Below are positions 9,724 to 18,507 of a stretch of DNA of 64,000 bases, one piece after another. Position 1 is the first letter of the stretch, and every line of letters starts with the position of its first letter. Source of the DNA: Bacteroidia bacterium. Lineage in GTDB: Bacteria > Bacteroidota > Bacteroidia > Chitinophagales > Chitinophagaceae. The stretch spans positions 858,806 to 922,805 of the forward strand of contig JAUICZ010000001.1 in assembly GCA_030429205.1 (NCBI GenBank). Reading direction: 5' to 3'. The position numbers were made by a program, and so were the translations under genes. The notes under the pieces were generated by a model. That model searched no databases. It saw only the letters and a program-made list of their open reading frames with translations, and was not told where the DNA came from.

Positions 9724-10518
9724 ATGCAGGCGTATTTAGATCTATTACAACACATTCTTGACAACGGAACAGAGAAATCAGACAGAACAGGTACAGGTAC
9801 TAAAAGCTGTTTTGGTTACCAAATGCGTTTTGATCTGCAAAAGGGGTTCCCCATGTTAACCACTAAAAAGCTGCACCTCAAATCAATTATTCATGAGTTG
9901 CTTTGGTTTTTAGACGGTGATACAAACATCAAATACCTGAAAGATAATGGTGTGCGCATTTGGGACGAATGGGCAGATGAAAATGGAGATCTTGGTCCGG
10001 TGTATGGTCACCAGTGGCGTAGCTGGGCAGGAGCAGACGGACAAACTTACGATCAGGTAGCAAAAGCAGTTGATACAATAAAGAACGATCCGGATAGCAG
10101 GCGTATTATTATAAATGCATGGAACGTGGCAGACTTGTCTAAAATGGCATTAACACCATGTCATGCGTTATTTCAGTTTTATGTGGCCGATGGTAAATTG
10201 AGTTGCCAGTTGTATCAGCGTAGTGCAGATGTATTTTTAGGAGTACCTTTTAATATTGCATCGTATGCATTACTCACTATGATGATGGCTCAGGTTTGTG
10301 GGTTGGAGTATGGAGAGTTTGTACACACTTTTGGAGATGTACATTTATATAGCAATCATGTAGAGCAGGCGAAACTGCAATTGACCAGACAGCCGTTACC
10401 ATTACCTGAAATGAAGATCAACCCTGATGTAAAAGACATCTTCGGGTTTAAGTACGAAGATTTTGAATTATTGAATTACGAAGCACACCCGCATATCAAA
10501 GCTCCGGTGGCAGTATAA
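9724..10518 (+). CDS. thyA: Thymidylate synthase
   Basis: Methylates dUMP to dTMP using 5,10-methylenetetrahydrofolate. From the ATG at 9724 the protein is 264 residues, the same length as the E. coli enzyme, and is collinear with it: [48 protein letters not shown], the catalytic cysteine in [11 protein letters not shown], and [20 protein letters not shown]. An ATG two codons earlier (9718) is possible. A -7 box TAACTTTG lies at 9692-9699. folA follows after 9 bases, so the enzyme that regenerates tetrahydrofolate is co-transcribed with the one that oxidises it. Confidence 0.98.
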   Translation: MQAYLDLLQHILDNGTEKSDRTGTGTKSCFGYQMRFDLQKGFPMLTTKKLHLKSIIHELLWFLDGDTNIKYLKDNGVRIWDEWADENGDLGPVYGHQWRSWAGADGQTYDQVAKAVDTIKNDPDSRRIIINAWNVADLSKMALTPCHALFQFYVADGKLSCQLYQRSADVFLGVPFNIASYALLTMMMAQVCGLEYGEFVHTFGDVHLYSNHVEQAKLQLTRQPLPLPEMKINPDVKDIFGFKYEDFELLNYEAHPHIKAPVAV

Positions 10519-10527
10519 ATACACAGA

Positions 10528-11034
10528 ATGATTTTATCAGCAATTGTAGCCATGTCTGAAAATAATGCCATTGGTGTAGATAATGATCTGCCGTGGCGTT
10601 TGCCGGACGATTTGAAATTTTTTAAGCGCACGACTATAGGCTCTCCCGTGTTGATGGGGCGTAAGACTTTTGAGTCTTTAGGCAGACCATTGAAAGGTAG
10701 GCTGAACATTGTGCTTTCCAGAAGTAAAGAACTACAGCTGCCGGAAGGTGTATTGCTTTATGATGACTTGAAAGACGCAATTGCCCGACTAGAGGAGGAG
10801 GGTACCGAAGAAGGTTTTATTATTGGCGGCGGTAAGATATACGAACAATCGCTACCGTTACTGGACAGGCTATATATTACAAGAGTGCATACTGAGCTGG
10901 AAAATGCAGACACTTTTTTTCCGCATGTAGATCACGCACATTGGAAGTTGAGCTGGAAAGAAGAACATGCCACAGATGAAAAGCATGCTCATGCATTTAC
11001 TTTCCAGAAGTGGGACAGAATCAGGCAGATATAA
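10528..11034 (+). CDS. folA: Dihydrofolate reductase
   Basis: NADPH-dependent reduction of dihydrofolate to tetrahydrofolate. The 168-residue protein has the full DHFR pattern: SAIVAMSENNAIGVDNDLPW at the N-terminus, LPDDLKFFK, the NADPH motif GRKTFESLGRPLKGRLNIVL, and GFIIGGGKIYEQSLPLLDRL. Asp at the usual acidic folate-binding position is seen in PDDLKFF. Directly downstream of thyA (9 bases), forming the classical thyA-folA pair of one-carbon metabolism. Confidence 0.98.
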   Translation: MILSAIVAMSENNAIGVDNDLPWRLPDDLKFFKRTTIGSPVLMGRKTFESLGRPLKGRLNIVLSRSKELQLPEGVLLYDDLKDAIARLEEEGTEEGFIIGGGKIYEQSLPLLDRLYITRVHTELENADTFFPHVDHAHWKLSWKEEHATDEKHAHAFTFQKWDRIRQI

Positions 11035-11060
11035 AAAATGCCCGAACATCGTCCGGGCAT
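11033..11060 (-). terminator. Intrinsic terminator after the clpX unit
   Basis: Stem ATGCCCG / CGGGCAT with an A-tract on the left (T-tract on the minus strand). It begins at the folA stop codon and closes the leftward clpX-small ORF unit; it may also slow folA transcription. Confidence 0.75.
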
Positions 11061-11079
11061 CATATTAATTCAGTTAGGT

Positions 11080-11283
11080 TTAACCGCCAAAGTTTTTCAT
11101 CATATCTCCAAGCGGATCATCGCTGTCGCTATCTTTGTTGTCGGCTAAGAAGTTTTCGATCATCGGGTGCATCATTGGTGGTACTTTACCCATGATGAAC
11201 TCTTTAAAAGTTTCGATAGTTTTTACTGCTTGTTCGTCCGTCAAGCCTACCTCACCGGTTAGTTTTTTTATCAGTTCTTCCAT
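11080..11283 (-). CDS. Small acidic protein downstream of clpX
   Basis: 67 residues, MEELIKKLTGEVGLTDEQAV at the start, with a predicted helical N-terminal half and an acidic, flexible C-terminal tail (DNKDSDSDDPLGDMMKNFGG). The start resembles short DUF2267/DUF2780-type helical domains, but the similarity is only by eye and the function is unknown. It begins 10 bases after the clpX stop and is followed by a terminator, so it is expressed as the second gene of a clpX operon. The coding sequence is open throughout and the acidic composition is coherent, supporting a real gene. Confidence 0.7.
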   Translation of the reverse strand: MEELIKKLTGEVGLTDEQAVKTIETFKEFIMGKVPPMMHPMIENFLADNKDSDSDDPLGDMMKNFGG

Positions 11284-11293
11284 TGTTGTTTTA

Positions 11294-12541
11294 TTAAGCT
11301 GCTTTTAAGTGATCTAGTTTTGAATGTTCGAGCATTTGCTTAGCATACTCCAGTGTTAGATGGAATTGCTTTTTATCTTTTTCAGACGGCAGGTCGAACA
11401 TAGCATCTGTAAGTATCATTTCGCAAATAGCGCGTAAGCCACGTCCGCCCAGTTTGTACTCAATGGCCTTGTCTACCATGTAATCAAGTGCTCCTTCTTC
11501 AACAATTAATTCTATATCCTCATATTCAAACAACTTCTTGTATTGTTTGATAAGTGCATTTTTAGGTTCTGTCAATATCTGTTTCAATGCATTTCTGTCC
11601 AGCGGATTCAAATAGGTAACTATTGGCAGCCTGCCCAGCAATTCAGGTATTAAACCAAAGCTGCGTAGATCCTGTGCATTTACATATTGCAATAAGTTAC
11701 TGCGGTCTAGCTCATTGGTAGATTTAATGGCATTATAACCAATAGCAGCTGTTTGTACCCTGCGTGCAATCATTTTATCAATACCTTCAAATGCACCACC
11801 ACATATGAAAAGTATGTTCTGTGTATTGATCTTGACCATTTTTTGCTCAGGGTGTTTACGCCCGCCCTGTGGTGGTACCAATACTTCTGATCCTTCTAAT
11901 AATTTCAACATAGCCTGTTGCACACCCTCACCACTTACATCGCGAGTGATAGAAGGGTTATCACCTTTACGGCCAACTTTGTCTATCTCGTCAATATATA
12001 CAATACCGTGCTCGGCAGCAGCTACATCGTAATCGCAGCTCTGTAACAGGCGAGATAAAATACTTTCTACATCTTCACCCACATATCCTGCCTCTGTAAA
12101 TACAGTAGCATCGACAATAGCAAATGGTACTTGTAACAGACGCGCAATAGATTTGGCTAATAATGTTTTACCCGTACCAGTTTCACCCACCATAATGATG
12201 TTCGACTTTTCGATCTCAACATCATCATCTTTTTTCTCTTGTAATAACCTTTTGTAGTGGTTGTATATAGCAACAGACATTACCTTTTTGGCATCGTCTT
12301 GTCCGATAACATATTGGTCAAGAAATTCCTTCATTTCACGCGGCTTGTACACCTTGTGTTTTTTCAGTGCCTCTTTATTGTCTTTTTTGGGTTTACTATC
12401 GCTATTAGTCTCTTGTAGCAGATGGTGTGCATTTTCTGTACACGCATCGCAAATATTACCCTTAATACCTGTAAACAGGATATTTACCTCACTTTCTGTA
12501 CGATCACAGAAAGAACACCTTTTCTCTTTTTGATTCGACAT
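11294..12541 (-). CDS. clpX: ATP-dependent Clp protease ATP-binding subunit ClpX
   Basis: AAA+ unfoldase that feeds substrates to ClpP. From the ATG at 12541 the protein is 415 residues: an N-terminal C4 zinc finger (RCSFCDRT and ICDACTE), Walker A GETGTGKT, Walker B IVYIDEID, the pore-loop region [11 protein letters not shown] and the sensor-2 block GGRGLRAI. An in-frame ATG seven codons upstream (12562) is less likely, since ClpX proteins usually begin close to the zinc finger as here. A -7 box TAATTTTG lies at 12567-12560. It is divergent from priA, and no clpP gene is nearby in the window. Confidence 0.97.
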   Translation of the reverse strand: MSNQKEKRCSFCDRTESEVNILFTGIKGNICDACTENAHHLLQETNSDSKPKKDNKEALKKHKVYKPREMKEFLDQYVIGQDDAKKVMSVAIYNHYKRLLQEKKDDDVEIEKSNIIMVGETGTGKTLLAKSIARLLQVPFAIVDATVFTEAGYVGEDVESILSRLLQSCDYDVAAAEHGIVYIDEIDKVGRKGDNPSITRDVSGEGVQQAMLKLLEGSEVLVPPQGGRKHPEQKMVKINTQNILFICGGAFEGIDKMIARRVQTAAIGYNAIKSTNELDRSNLLQYVNAQDLRSFGLIPELLGRLPIVTYLNPLDRNALKQILTEPKNALIKQYKKLFEYEDIELIVEEGALDYMVDKAIEYKLGGRGLRAICEMILTDAMFDLPSEKDKKQFHLTLEYAKQMLEHSKLDHLKAA

Positions 12542-12647
12542 TCGAAATAGATTAGTTGGCAAAATTACAAAGAAACGAGCAACTGGTAAACTTATCTCTG
12601 TTATTGATGTGCCGATGCGTTAACAGTTTTAGTTAATTTGCGCAGAT

Positions 12648-15119
12648 ATGCCTGCGGTGCAAACAGATACATATTCTTATGCCAATGTAATATTACCCCT
12701 GAATTTACCGGGAGTATTAACCTATGGTATACCTGTTGATATGCAACAACATATACAGCTGGGTATGCGGGTAGAGGTGGCTTTGGGTAAGAACAAACTG
12801 TACTCCGGCATTGTTAGCAGGCTACATAATGACAAGCCGGAGCTCTATCAGATAAAACCCATCAGAAGTATTCTTGATGAACAGCCGATAGTGAATGCAC
12901 TGCAATTGAAATTTTGGGAGTGGGTAGCAGAATACTATGTAGCTGCCCCCGGAGAAGTGATGCAAGCTGCACTACCTGCACACTTGAAGCTAACGGGCGA
13001 GACCCGACTACAATGGATGCCGGCAGATGAAGATGTAGTGTATGAGTGGAGCAAGCATACATACCCTGTAGCCAAAGCGCTGGAAGCTAAGAATGAGATC
13101 ACACTTAGTGAACTGAGGGGCATGACCGGTAGTAGATATTTCGCAGAAGTGTTGAATGAACTGCTGGAGAATGAAGTAGTGGTAATTCATGATGAGTTGG
13201 AAACGGCTTACAAACCCAAGAAAGAAAAAGTAGTAAAGCTAGACAATGCGTTTGCAGGTCAGCAGAAAATGCAAGACCTGTTTGAGGCACTGCAACGTGC
13301 GCCCAAACAACTGGAGTTAGTGATGGCATATATGGAGCTGAACAAAAAGAATGGCACCGTAAGGCAACGCGATCTGTTAGAGCGAGCCAACGCAACATCA
13401 GCACAAATAAAATCGCTGGTAGAAAAAGAAGTATTTGTGGTGCACGAGGTAGCTGTAGACAGGGTAGGCATACAATCAGAAAAAGAAGCAGGACCAATAG
13501 AACTGACAGAAGCTCAGCAAACAGCGTTTAGTGAACTGGAGCATAGTTTAGAAGAAAAAGAAGTTGTGTTGATGGAAGGGGTTACCGGCAGTGGTAAAAC
13601 CATGCTCTACATTAAGAAAATACAAGAGTGCATTGAGCAGGGTAAGCAGGCTGTATTATTACTCCCGGAGATAGCACTGACAACCCAATTAGTCAACAGG
13701 CTATACACTTACTTTGGCGAAGACCTGGGAGTATACCACTCCCGGTTCAGTAATAATGAGCGGGTAGAAATTTGGGAGAAGCTACGTTTGGGAAAATATA
13801 AGGTGATTGCTGGACCGCGTTCTGCATTGTGGTTGCCGTATACTGATTTGGGATTGATCATTGTAGATGAAGAGCACGATATCTCTTATAAACAAAAAGA
13901 CCCTGCGCCGCGCTTTCATGCAAGGGACAGCGCTATTTATTTAGCTTATGTGCATAAGGCAAAAACCATATTAGGTTCAGCTACACCATCCGTCGAAAGC
14001 ATCTTCAACGCAAAAAGCGATAAGTATGGATATGTACGCTTAACAGAAAGGTATATGGGCGTGCAAATGCCTTCAATAGAGATCGTCAATGCGAAGTCTT
14101 TAGCTGCAATGAAGCAGCAGGGCATCAGGATGATCACACCGGAGTTGCGCAATGCCATGGCTACAGCATTGGCAAAACATAAGCAGGTGATACTTTTTCA
14201 AAACCGCAGAGGGTATGCCCCTTTTCAGGTATGTACTATGTGCGGTTGGGTACCGCATTGTAAGAACTGTGCCGTATCGCTCACTTATCATAAAAGCACA
14301 GACAAGTTACATTGCCATTATTGCGGGCTACGTTCAGCAGTTGTACACACATGCCCATCTTGCGGTAGCAACAGTTTGCGCAGCCAAACATTCGGCACAG
14401 AAAAAATAGAGGAAGAGGTAATACAGCTCTTCCCGGATGCGCGGACTGCGCGAATGGATGTAGACAGTATGCGTGGTAAAACCAGCTTCTCTGAATTGTT
14501 TGATAAGCTGGAGCAAAGAAAGATAGATGTACTTATTGGTACACAAATGGTGGTGAAAGGTTTAGACCTGGCACCCGTAGCTTTAGTAGGAATTATAAGT
14601 GCAGATAGTCTGTTGAATTTTCCTGAATTCAGAGTGAATGAAAGGGCATTCCAGTTGATGGAACAGGTAAGCGGCCGGGCGGGCAGAACTGATGGAAAGG
14701 GGCAAGTGCTGATACAGTCGTATAACCTCACGCACCCTGTTTTATCATGGGTGCAAACACATGATGTGTCTGCATTTTATGAGCACGAAATAAAATACAG
14801 GGAGCAGTTTGCCTATCCACCATTCACCAGATTTATAAAAGTAACTTTCAAACACCGCGAGGAGCCTAAAGCCGTAGCTGCAGCGGGGCAAATGGCACAG
14901 GCATTACAAACTATTGAAGGTATAGGTGTGCAGGGGCCTGTTGCTGCATTAATATCCCGCGTGCGTAATATGTATGTACAAGAGGTATGGATCAAATGTA
15001 CCAGATCGGTACAGATGCTTAGGGCGGTAAAAGAGTTTGTCAAAAATCAAAAACAGTTCATCGGTAGTACCAAAGGTTTTACGTCAGTACAAATACATAT
15101 CGATGTTGACCCCACATAG
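12648..15119 (+). CDS. priA: Primosomal protein N' (replication restart helicase PriA)
   Basis: 3'-5' superfamily 2 helicase that reloads the replisome at stalled forks. 823 residues: the N-terminal DNA-binding domain (YANVILPLNLPGVLTYGIP), Walker A GVTGSGKT at about 311-318, DEEH in motif II, and the zinc-binding insert with paired CxxC motifs (CTMCGWVPHCKNC, CHYCG, CPSCG), followed by helicase motifs V/VI (GTQMVVKG, QVSGRAGR). Length and domain order are normal. The start ATG lies 7 bases after a near-consensus -7 box (TTAATTTG, 12633-12640). It ends at a strong terminator shared with the convergent ferritin-like gene. Confidence 0.97.
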   Translation: MPAVQTDTYSYANVILPLNLPGVLTYGIPVDMQQHIQLGMRVEVALGKNKLYSGIVSRLHNDKPELYQIKPIRSILDEQPIVNALQLKFWEWVAEYYVAAPGEVMQAALPAHLKLTGETRLQWMPADEDVVYEWSKHTYPVAKALEAKNEITLSELRGMTGSRYFAEVLNELLENEVVVIHDELETAYKPKKEKVVKLDNAFAGQQKMQDLFEALQRAPKQLELVMAYMELNKKNGTVRQRDLLERANATSAQIKSLVEKEVFVVHEVAVDRVGIQSEKEAGPIELTEAQQTAFSELEHSLEEKEVVLMEGVTGSGKTMLYIKKIQECIEQGKQAVLLLPEIALTTQLVNRLYTYFGEDLGVYHSRFSNNERVEIWEKLRLGKYKVIAGPRSALWLPYTDLGLIIVDEEHDISYKQKDPAPRFHARDSAIYLAYVHKAKTILGSATPSVESIFNAKSDKYGYVRLTERYMGVQMPSIEIVNAKSLAAMKQQGIRMITPELRNAMATALAKHKQVILFQNRRGYAPFQVCTMCGWVPHCKNCAVSLTYHKSTDKLHCHYCGLRSAVVHTCPSCGSNSLRSQTFGTEKIEEEVIQLFPDARTARMDVDSMRGKTSFSELFDKLEQRKIDVLIGTQMVVKGLDLAPVALVGIISADSLLNFPEFRVNERAFQLMEQVSGRAGRTDGKGQVLIQSYNLTHPVLSWVQTHDVSAFYEHEIKYREQFAYPPFTRFIKVTFKHREEPKAVAAAGQMAQALQTIEGIGVQGPVAALISRVRNMYVQEVWIKCTRSVQMLRAVKEFVKNQKQFIGSTKGFTSVQIHIDVDPT

Positions 15120-15149
15120 AAAAAGGCTACTGTTTTCAGTAGCCTTTTT
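15120..15149. terminator. Bidirectional intrinsic terminator
   Basis: Perfect 13-bp stem AAAAAGGCTACTG / CAGTAGCCTTTTT with a TTTT loop, between the convergent stops of priA and the ferritin-like gene. Confidence 0.92.
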
Positions 15150-15172
15150 CTATCTATAATTAATTGTCTTTA

Positions 15173-16018
15173 TTATGGAGCAATAAACCTGTCCAGCAAG
15201 TTATTGCCATCTTGCATAGTTAGCGGCTCGTCAAAAGCCTGTGTAGCAGCTGCGGCAGATATGTTGTAACCGTTAATGCCTTCAATAGTTATGTTACGTT
15301 GTATAATGATGGCTTCGCCGGCATATGCTCTTTGTGCGGCAGTGTTGCTCACATCAGAGTTTGTTCCGGTTATCCATGGCTTGATATCAACATTATACCA
15401 TGCCTTGCGTAAGAAACGTATATATGCTGCCTGGCGTGTTTTAGTTGATTGAATTTTCATTAATGCAGTAACAGTAGCATTGTCAGATGCGGTTTCCATC
15501 ATTTGACCTTTGTATATTCTTGCGCCACCATCACTCAGCATTTGTAAGTGTACCAATAGATGAGTAAAGCTGCTAAGAGAATGAGCAAAAGGACCATCGG
15601 CACCTGTGTTGCCTGAATCGCCCGTATAGTCAATTTTAGACTCCTGTATCATCACAGGTGTGCCGCCCAGCTCATTAATAATAGCACTTATGGTAGCTAC
15701 ATGGCCTTCGTTTTGTTTTATAATTTGTTCGAACCTTGATACCAGCTCTGCAGGAATAAGGTCAGCTGTAGCCATTGCACGCTTGTAAATATCTGCTGTA
15801 ATAGATTCAAGCTTCAGAATGTAATTCAGAATACTAATGATCGTTTCTTTACTCTGTGCTTTTGCTTTGTTGGCAAACAAGCTACTGGCAACAAATGGTA
15901 TAGCAGCAGCAGCCAGTTTAGTACCTGCATTTTTCAGTAAACTTCTTCTGTCTGCCGCTTGGTCAAAATCAGCAGTAGTAAAATCGTTTACGTTTTTGAA
16001 TATATTATTGAGTTTCAT
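15173..16018 (-). CDS. Ferritin-like domain protein, exported
   Basis: 281 residues. The N-terminus has a twin-arginine-like stretch (ADRRSLLKNAG) and a hydrophobic segment ending SSLFANKAKAQ, suggesting Tat export. The rest is a ferritin-like four-helix bundle (LNYILKLESITADIYKRA, RFEQIIKQNEGHVATISAII), with Glu and the ExxH-type residues expected for a di-iron site, related to the ferritin-like domain proteins found beside each other in Bacteroidota. It is the second gene after the 16721-16029 gene, 10 bases apart, so the two are an operon. Neither the redox activity nor a partner is visible; a storage or stress role is inference. Confidence 0.8.
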   Translation of the reverse strand: MKLNNIFKNVNDFTTADFDQAADRRSLLKNAGTKLAAAAIPFVASSLFANKAKAQSKETIISILNYILKLESITADIYKRAMATADLIPAELVSRFEQIIKQNEGHVATISAIINELGGTPVMIQESKIDYTGDSGNTGADGPFAHSLSSFTHLLVHLQMLSDGGARIYKGQMMETASDNATVTALMKIQSTKTRQAAYIRFLRKAWYNVDIKPWITGTNSDVSNTAAQRAYAGEAIIIQRNITIEGINGYNISAAAATQAFDEPLTMQDGNNLLDRFIAP

Positions 16019-16028
16019 TTTGTGCTGT

Positions 16029-16721
16029 TTAACTGTTTGGTAATCTGTTGCCGGATACTTTAGTCTTCAAGAACTTATTCATTGTTGTAATTACGTTTGA
16101 AGGTAGCATACCCGGCTCTGAACCTGATGCATCTACAGGACCAAAGAAGTTTCCTGTAGAACGTAAATTGCTCATTGTAGTTGCATGACGTGCTTCTACA
16201 GATGCCATTTTAGCTACCAGCTCAATGTTGTGTGGTGTAACCACCAATCTACCGGCTTCGATCATAGCACCGGTAACAATATTTTCAATGAATTCACCAT
16301 TTTCCAGTACGCTGTTTCTATCGCTGAAAGTAACAGGGTCCAGATCAACCTCTACAACAGTACCATTGTTCTGCAGGTAGTTTCTTAAAAACTCTCTGTG
16401 TGCAATTTCCTGATCTCTAATTTCGGTGAAGAGCTCTCTTTCCGGTCCAGACATATATGAATATCCGTTGCCCACAAGTTTTATATAAAATGCAGCTTCA
16501 ATTTGCTGTAAAACAAAAAGGTAGTTAAGTACTCCTTCGTCTCTTGTTCCCAAATCAATAGCGCCACTATCGGCAATAACAGGGTCGTCTTCTTTTTTAC
16601 AGGCATCAAGTACCAGAGCTGCACCGGCAACGCCGCCTGCATAGCCCAAAAATTTCCTGCGCGAGAGGCCTTTTTTTTGTGTTACTTCTTTCGCCGCACT
16701 AGAATTCGTTGCTTCTTTCAT
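16029..16721 (-). CDS. Ferritin-like domain protein, Tat lipoprotein
   Basis: 230 residues with a clear Tat signal (SRRKFLGYAGGVAGAALVL) ending in a lipobox-like LVLDAC, so it is probably a lipid-anchored exported protein. The mature part is a ferritin-like bundle: VLNYLFVLQQIEAAFYIKLV, EIRDQEIAHREFLRNYL (ExxH) and KMASVEARHATTMSNLR (ExxH), giving the expected di-iron ligand set. It is followed 10 bases later by a second ferritin-like gene, and the pair is likely co-exported as folded, metal-loaded proteins, which would explain the Tat signals. Upstream 213 bases hold no gene. Confidence 0.83.
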   Translation of the reverse strand: MKEATNSSAAKEVTQKKGLSRRKFLGYAGGVAGAALVLDACKKEDDPVIADSGAIDLGTRDEGVLNYLFVLQQIEAAFYIKLVGNGYSYMSGPERELFTEIRDQEIAHREFLRNYLQNNGTVVEVDLDPVTFSDRNSVLENGEFIENIVTGAMIEAGRLVVTPHNIELVAKMASVEARHATTMSNLRSTGNFFGPVDASGSEPGMLPSNVITTMNKFLKTKVSGNRLPNS

Positions 16722-16934
16722 AGTTGCTTACTGAATTATGCTTTAAGCAGTTATAAACATTTTACCCTTGCATCCGCAAATAACCGTTTGGCAAGTGTAA
16801 ATACTACCTACCAAGATACAAAGAGGTAAGTAAATCTAATATATACAAACTGCTTTTCATAGTATTTTTTGATTTTGGATATGAAAAACGGCAAGAAATG
16901 AAGGGAAATCAGCAGAATTGTAAGAAAGGTAGTA

Positions 16935-17180
16935 TCAATTCAAATACTGGATGAATATAAATGGCTCTTTGTGTTGACCATCGCCGAGGGCTTGTTTTAC
17001 TTTTCTGGCGTTGCGTTCCACTTTATAGCGTTGCAGGTCTATGATCTCCATATGCTGTGCGTAAGATCGGCTGATGCGAACAAATTTTAAGTATTCGTGC
17101 AATAATTTTGCCGTATTTGCATCTGTTGCTAAAATACCTTCTTTATGGTGTTCCCATACTTTGTCGCCGTTGTCCCACAT
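16935..17180 (-). CDS. Small basic protein of unknown function
   Basis: 81 residues, MWDNGDKVWEHHKEGILATD at the start; no signal peptide and no recognised motif. The middle holds several Arg/Lys and aromatic residues (EYLKFVRISRSYAQHMEI, DLQRYKVERNARKVKQ), suggesting a small helical protein. It starts 12 bases after the stop of a 46-residue lipoprotein gene and is probably co-transcribed with it. No function is proposed. Confidence 0.55.
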   Translation of the reverse strand: MWDNGDKVWEHHKEGILATDANTAKLLHEYLKFVRISRSYAQHMEIIDLQRYKVERNARKVKQALGDGQHKEPFIFIQYLN

Positions 17181-17192
17181 AGCATATTAGTT

Positions 17193-17333
17193 TTAATGAT
17201 AGCGTTTAGGAGTTTTGTAGGCTTTGTTGATGTTTGTGCCGCAACCACAATCTTTCGATGAGGCGCAACCCTGTACACACAAAGCAGTAACTATTATTAT
17301 TAACGTATAAATAGCTATTTTGTTTCCTTTCAT
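17193..17333 (-). CDS. Small Cys-rich lipoprotein (46 residues)
   Basis: A short ORF read on the minus strand from ATG 17333 to TAA at 17193. The N-terminus MKGNKIAIYTLIIIVTALCV is a signal peptide followed by the lipobox VQGC, with Cys23 the acylated residue. The mature chain of about 24 residues contains a CGCG-type motif (SSKDCGCGTN) and a basic tail ending RYH. The lipobox, the open frame and the adjacent gene 12 bases downstream support it as real. Its function is unknown; the close Cys pair could bind metal or form a thioether or disulfide. Confidence 0.65.
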   Translation of the reverse strand: MKGNKIAIYTLIIIVTALCVQGCASSKDCGCGTNINKAYKTPKRYH

Positions 17334-17379
17334 TTGAATTTGTCTACTATTGTAAAGTTAAGCAATTGTCTTTATCAAT

Positions 17380-18444
17380 ATGTCTAAACGCATATTAATT
17401 GCTCCGCTCGACTGGGGACTGGGTCATACAACCAGATGTATGCCTATAATAGAGCACCTTACAGCATTAGGGCACGAGGTGATCTTTGCGGGTAATGAGC
17501 ATCAGCAGAGCTATATGTCATCTTCCGGTAAAAACTTAAAAACTCTTCATCTGGATGGGTATGATGTGCGCTATGCGAGGTCAAGAGCAGGATTCATGTT
17601 TGGGATATTTAAGCAAATACCCAGACTGGTGAAACGTATTAAAGAAGAGCAAGAGTGGCTGGCAGAAATGGTAGAACAGCATGCAATAGATGTGGTAATA
17701 TCAGACAACCGGTATGGGTTATATAATAAACGTTGCCATAATATTATCATGACTCACCAACTGCAACCAATATCGGGGTTGGGAAAGATCGTGGACGACA
17801 TGGTGCGTAAAGCGCATTATAAATATCTGTCGAACTTTGATGCCTGCTGGGTGGTAGATAAAGAAGAAAAGTATAATCTGGCCGGTAAAATGTCGCGACC
17901 AAAACGGATACCTAACCATGCCGCATACATAGGCTGGTTATCCCAATTGGAGCAATCTGGAGTGGCAAAAGAAGAGCATATTGCTATCATTCTTTCCGGT
18001 CCTGAACCGCAACGTACCCTGCTTTCTAATAAGTTGTGGGAAGATGCCGTGCGGCTTGACAGGCAGGTAGTATTTGTTGAAGGCAGCGATAAAGCTGTTG
18101 ATAAGGATAATATACCCGAACATATTACATACCACAAAAGGATCACCAAGCAAGAGTTGAACGACGTGATGCAACATGCAAGCATTATTGTTAGCCGTAG
18201 TGGTTACTCAACAGTTATGGATCTGGTAAAGCTGGGTAAAAAAGCGATACTGATACCCACCCCGGGGCAAACCGAACAGGAGTATCTGGCCAAAACACTG
18301 CATAAAGCAGGGGTATTTATGGCTGCGAAACAAAAGAATCTGGATCTGCAAAAGCTAATTAAAAAATCAGCAGATTTTCCTTTTAGAAGAATGCAGGCGC
18401 AAAACGACTTTGAGGTGTATAAAGAAGTACTACGTAGTTTGTAA
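17380..18444 (+). CDS. Glycosyltransferase, MurG/UGT-like (GT-B fold)
   Basis: 354 residues. The N-terminal ILIAPLDWGLGHTTRCMPII is the glycine/His-rich donor-side motif of GT-B enzymes of the MurG/GT28 type, and the C-terminal half has the nucleotide-sugar binding pattern (SIIVSRSGYSTVMDLVKLGK followed by PTPGQTEQEYLAKTL). This is a cytoplasmic or peripheral membrane glycosyltransferase; donor and acceptor are unknown. It is a single-gene unit, divergent from the 46-residue lipoprotein gene with 46 bases between them. Confidence 0.8.
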   Translation: MSKRILIAPLDWGLGHTTRCMPIIEHLTALGHEVIFAGNEHQQSYMSSSGKNLKTLHLDGYDVRYARSRAGFMFGIFKQIPRLVKRIKEEQEWLAEMVEQHAIDVVISDNRYGLYNKRCHNIIMTHQLQPISGLGKIVDDMVRKAHYKYLSNFDACWVVDKEEKYNLAGKMSRPKRIPNHAAYIGWLSQLEQSGVAKEEHIAIILSGPEPQRTLLSNKLWEDAVRLDRQVVFVEGSDKAVDKDNIPEHITYHKRITKQELNDVMQHASIIVSRSGYSTVMDLVKLGKKAILIPTPGQTEQEYLAKTLHKAGVFMAAKQKNLDLQKLIKKSADFPFRRMQAQNDFEVYKEVLRSL

Positions 18445-18474
18445 AAAGACAAAAGGGAGTTATTGCTAACTCCC
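18443..18474 (-). terminator. Intrinsic terminator
   Basis: Stem GGGAGTTA / TAACTCCC with an A-rich left side that becomes TTTTGTCTTTTT on the minus strand. It closes the leftward sorting-domain gene and may also mark the end of the convergent glycosyltransferase transcript. Confidence 0.75.
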
Positions 18475-18507
18475 ATATTTGCCCTGTTCACCCTTTTTTA
18501 GATGGAA

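Noticed and set aside
13105-14731. Several long ORFs antisense to priA.
   Set aside because: They lack family motifs and are explained by the codon bias of priA, which shows intact helicase motifs throughout.
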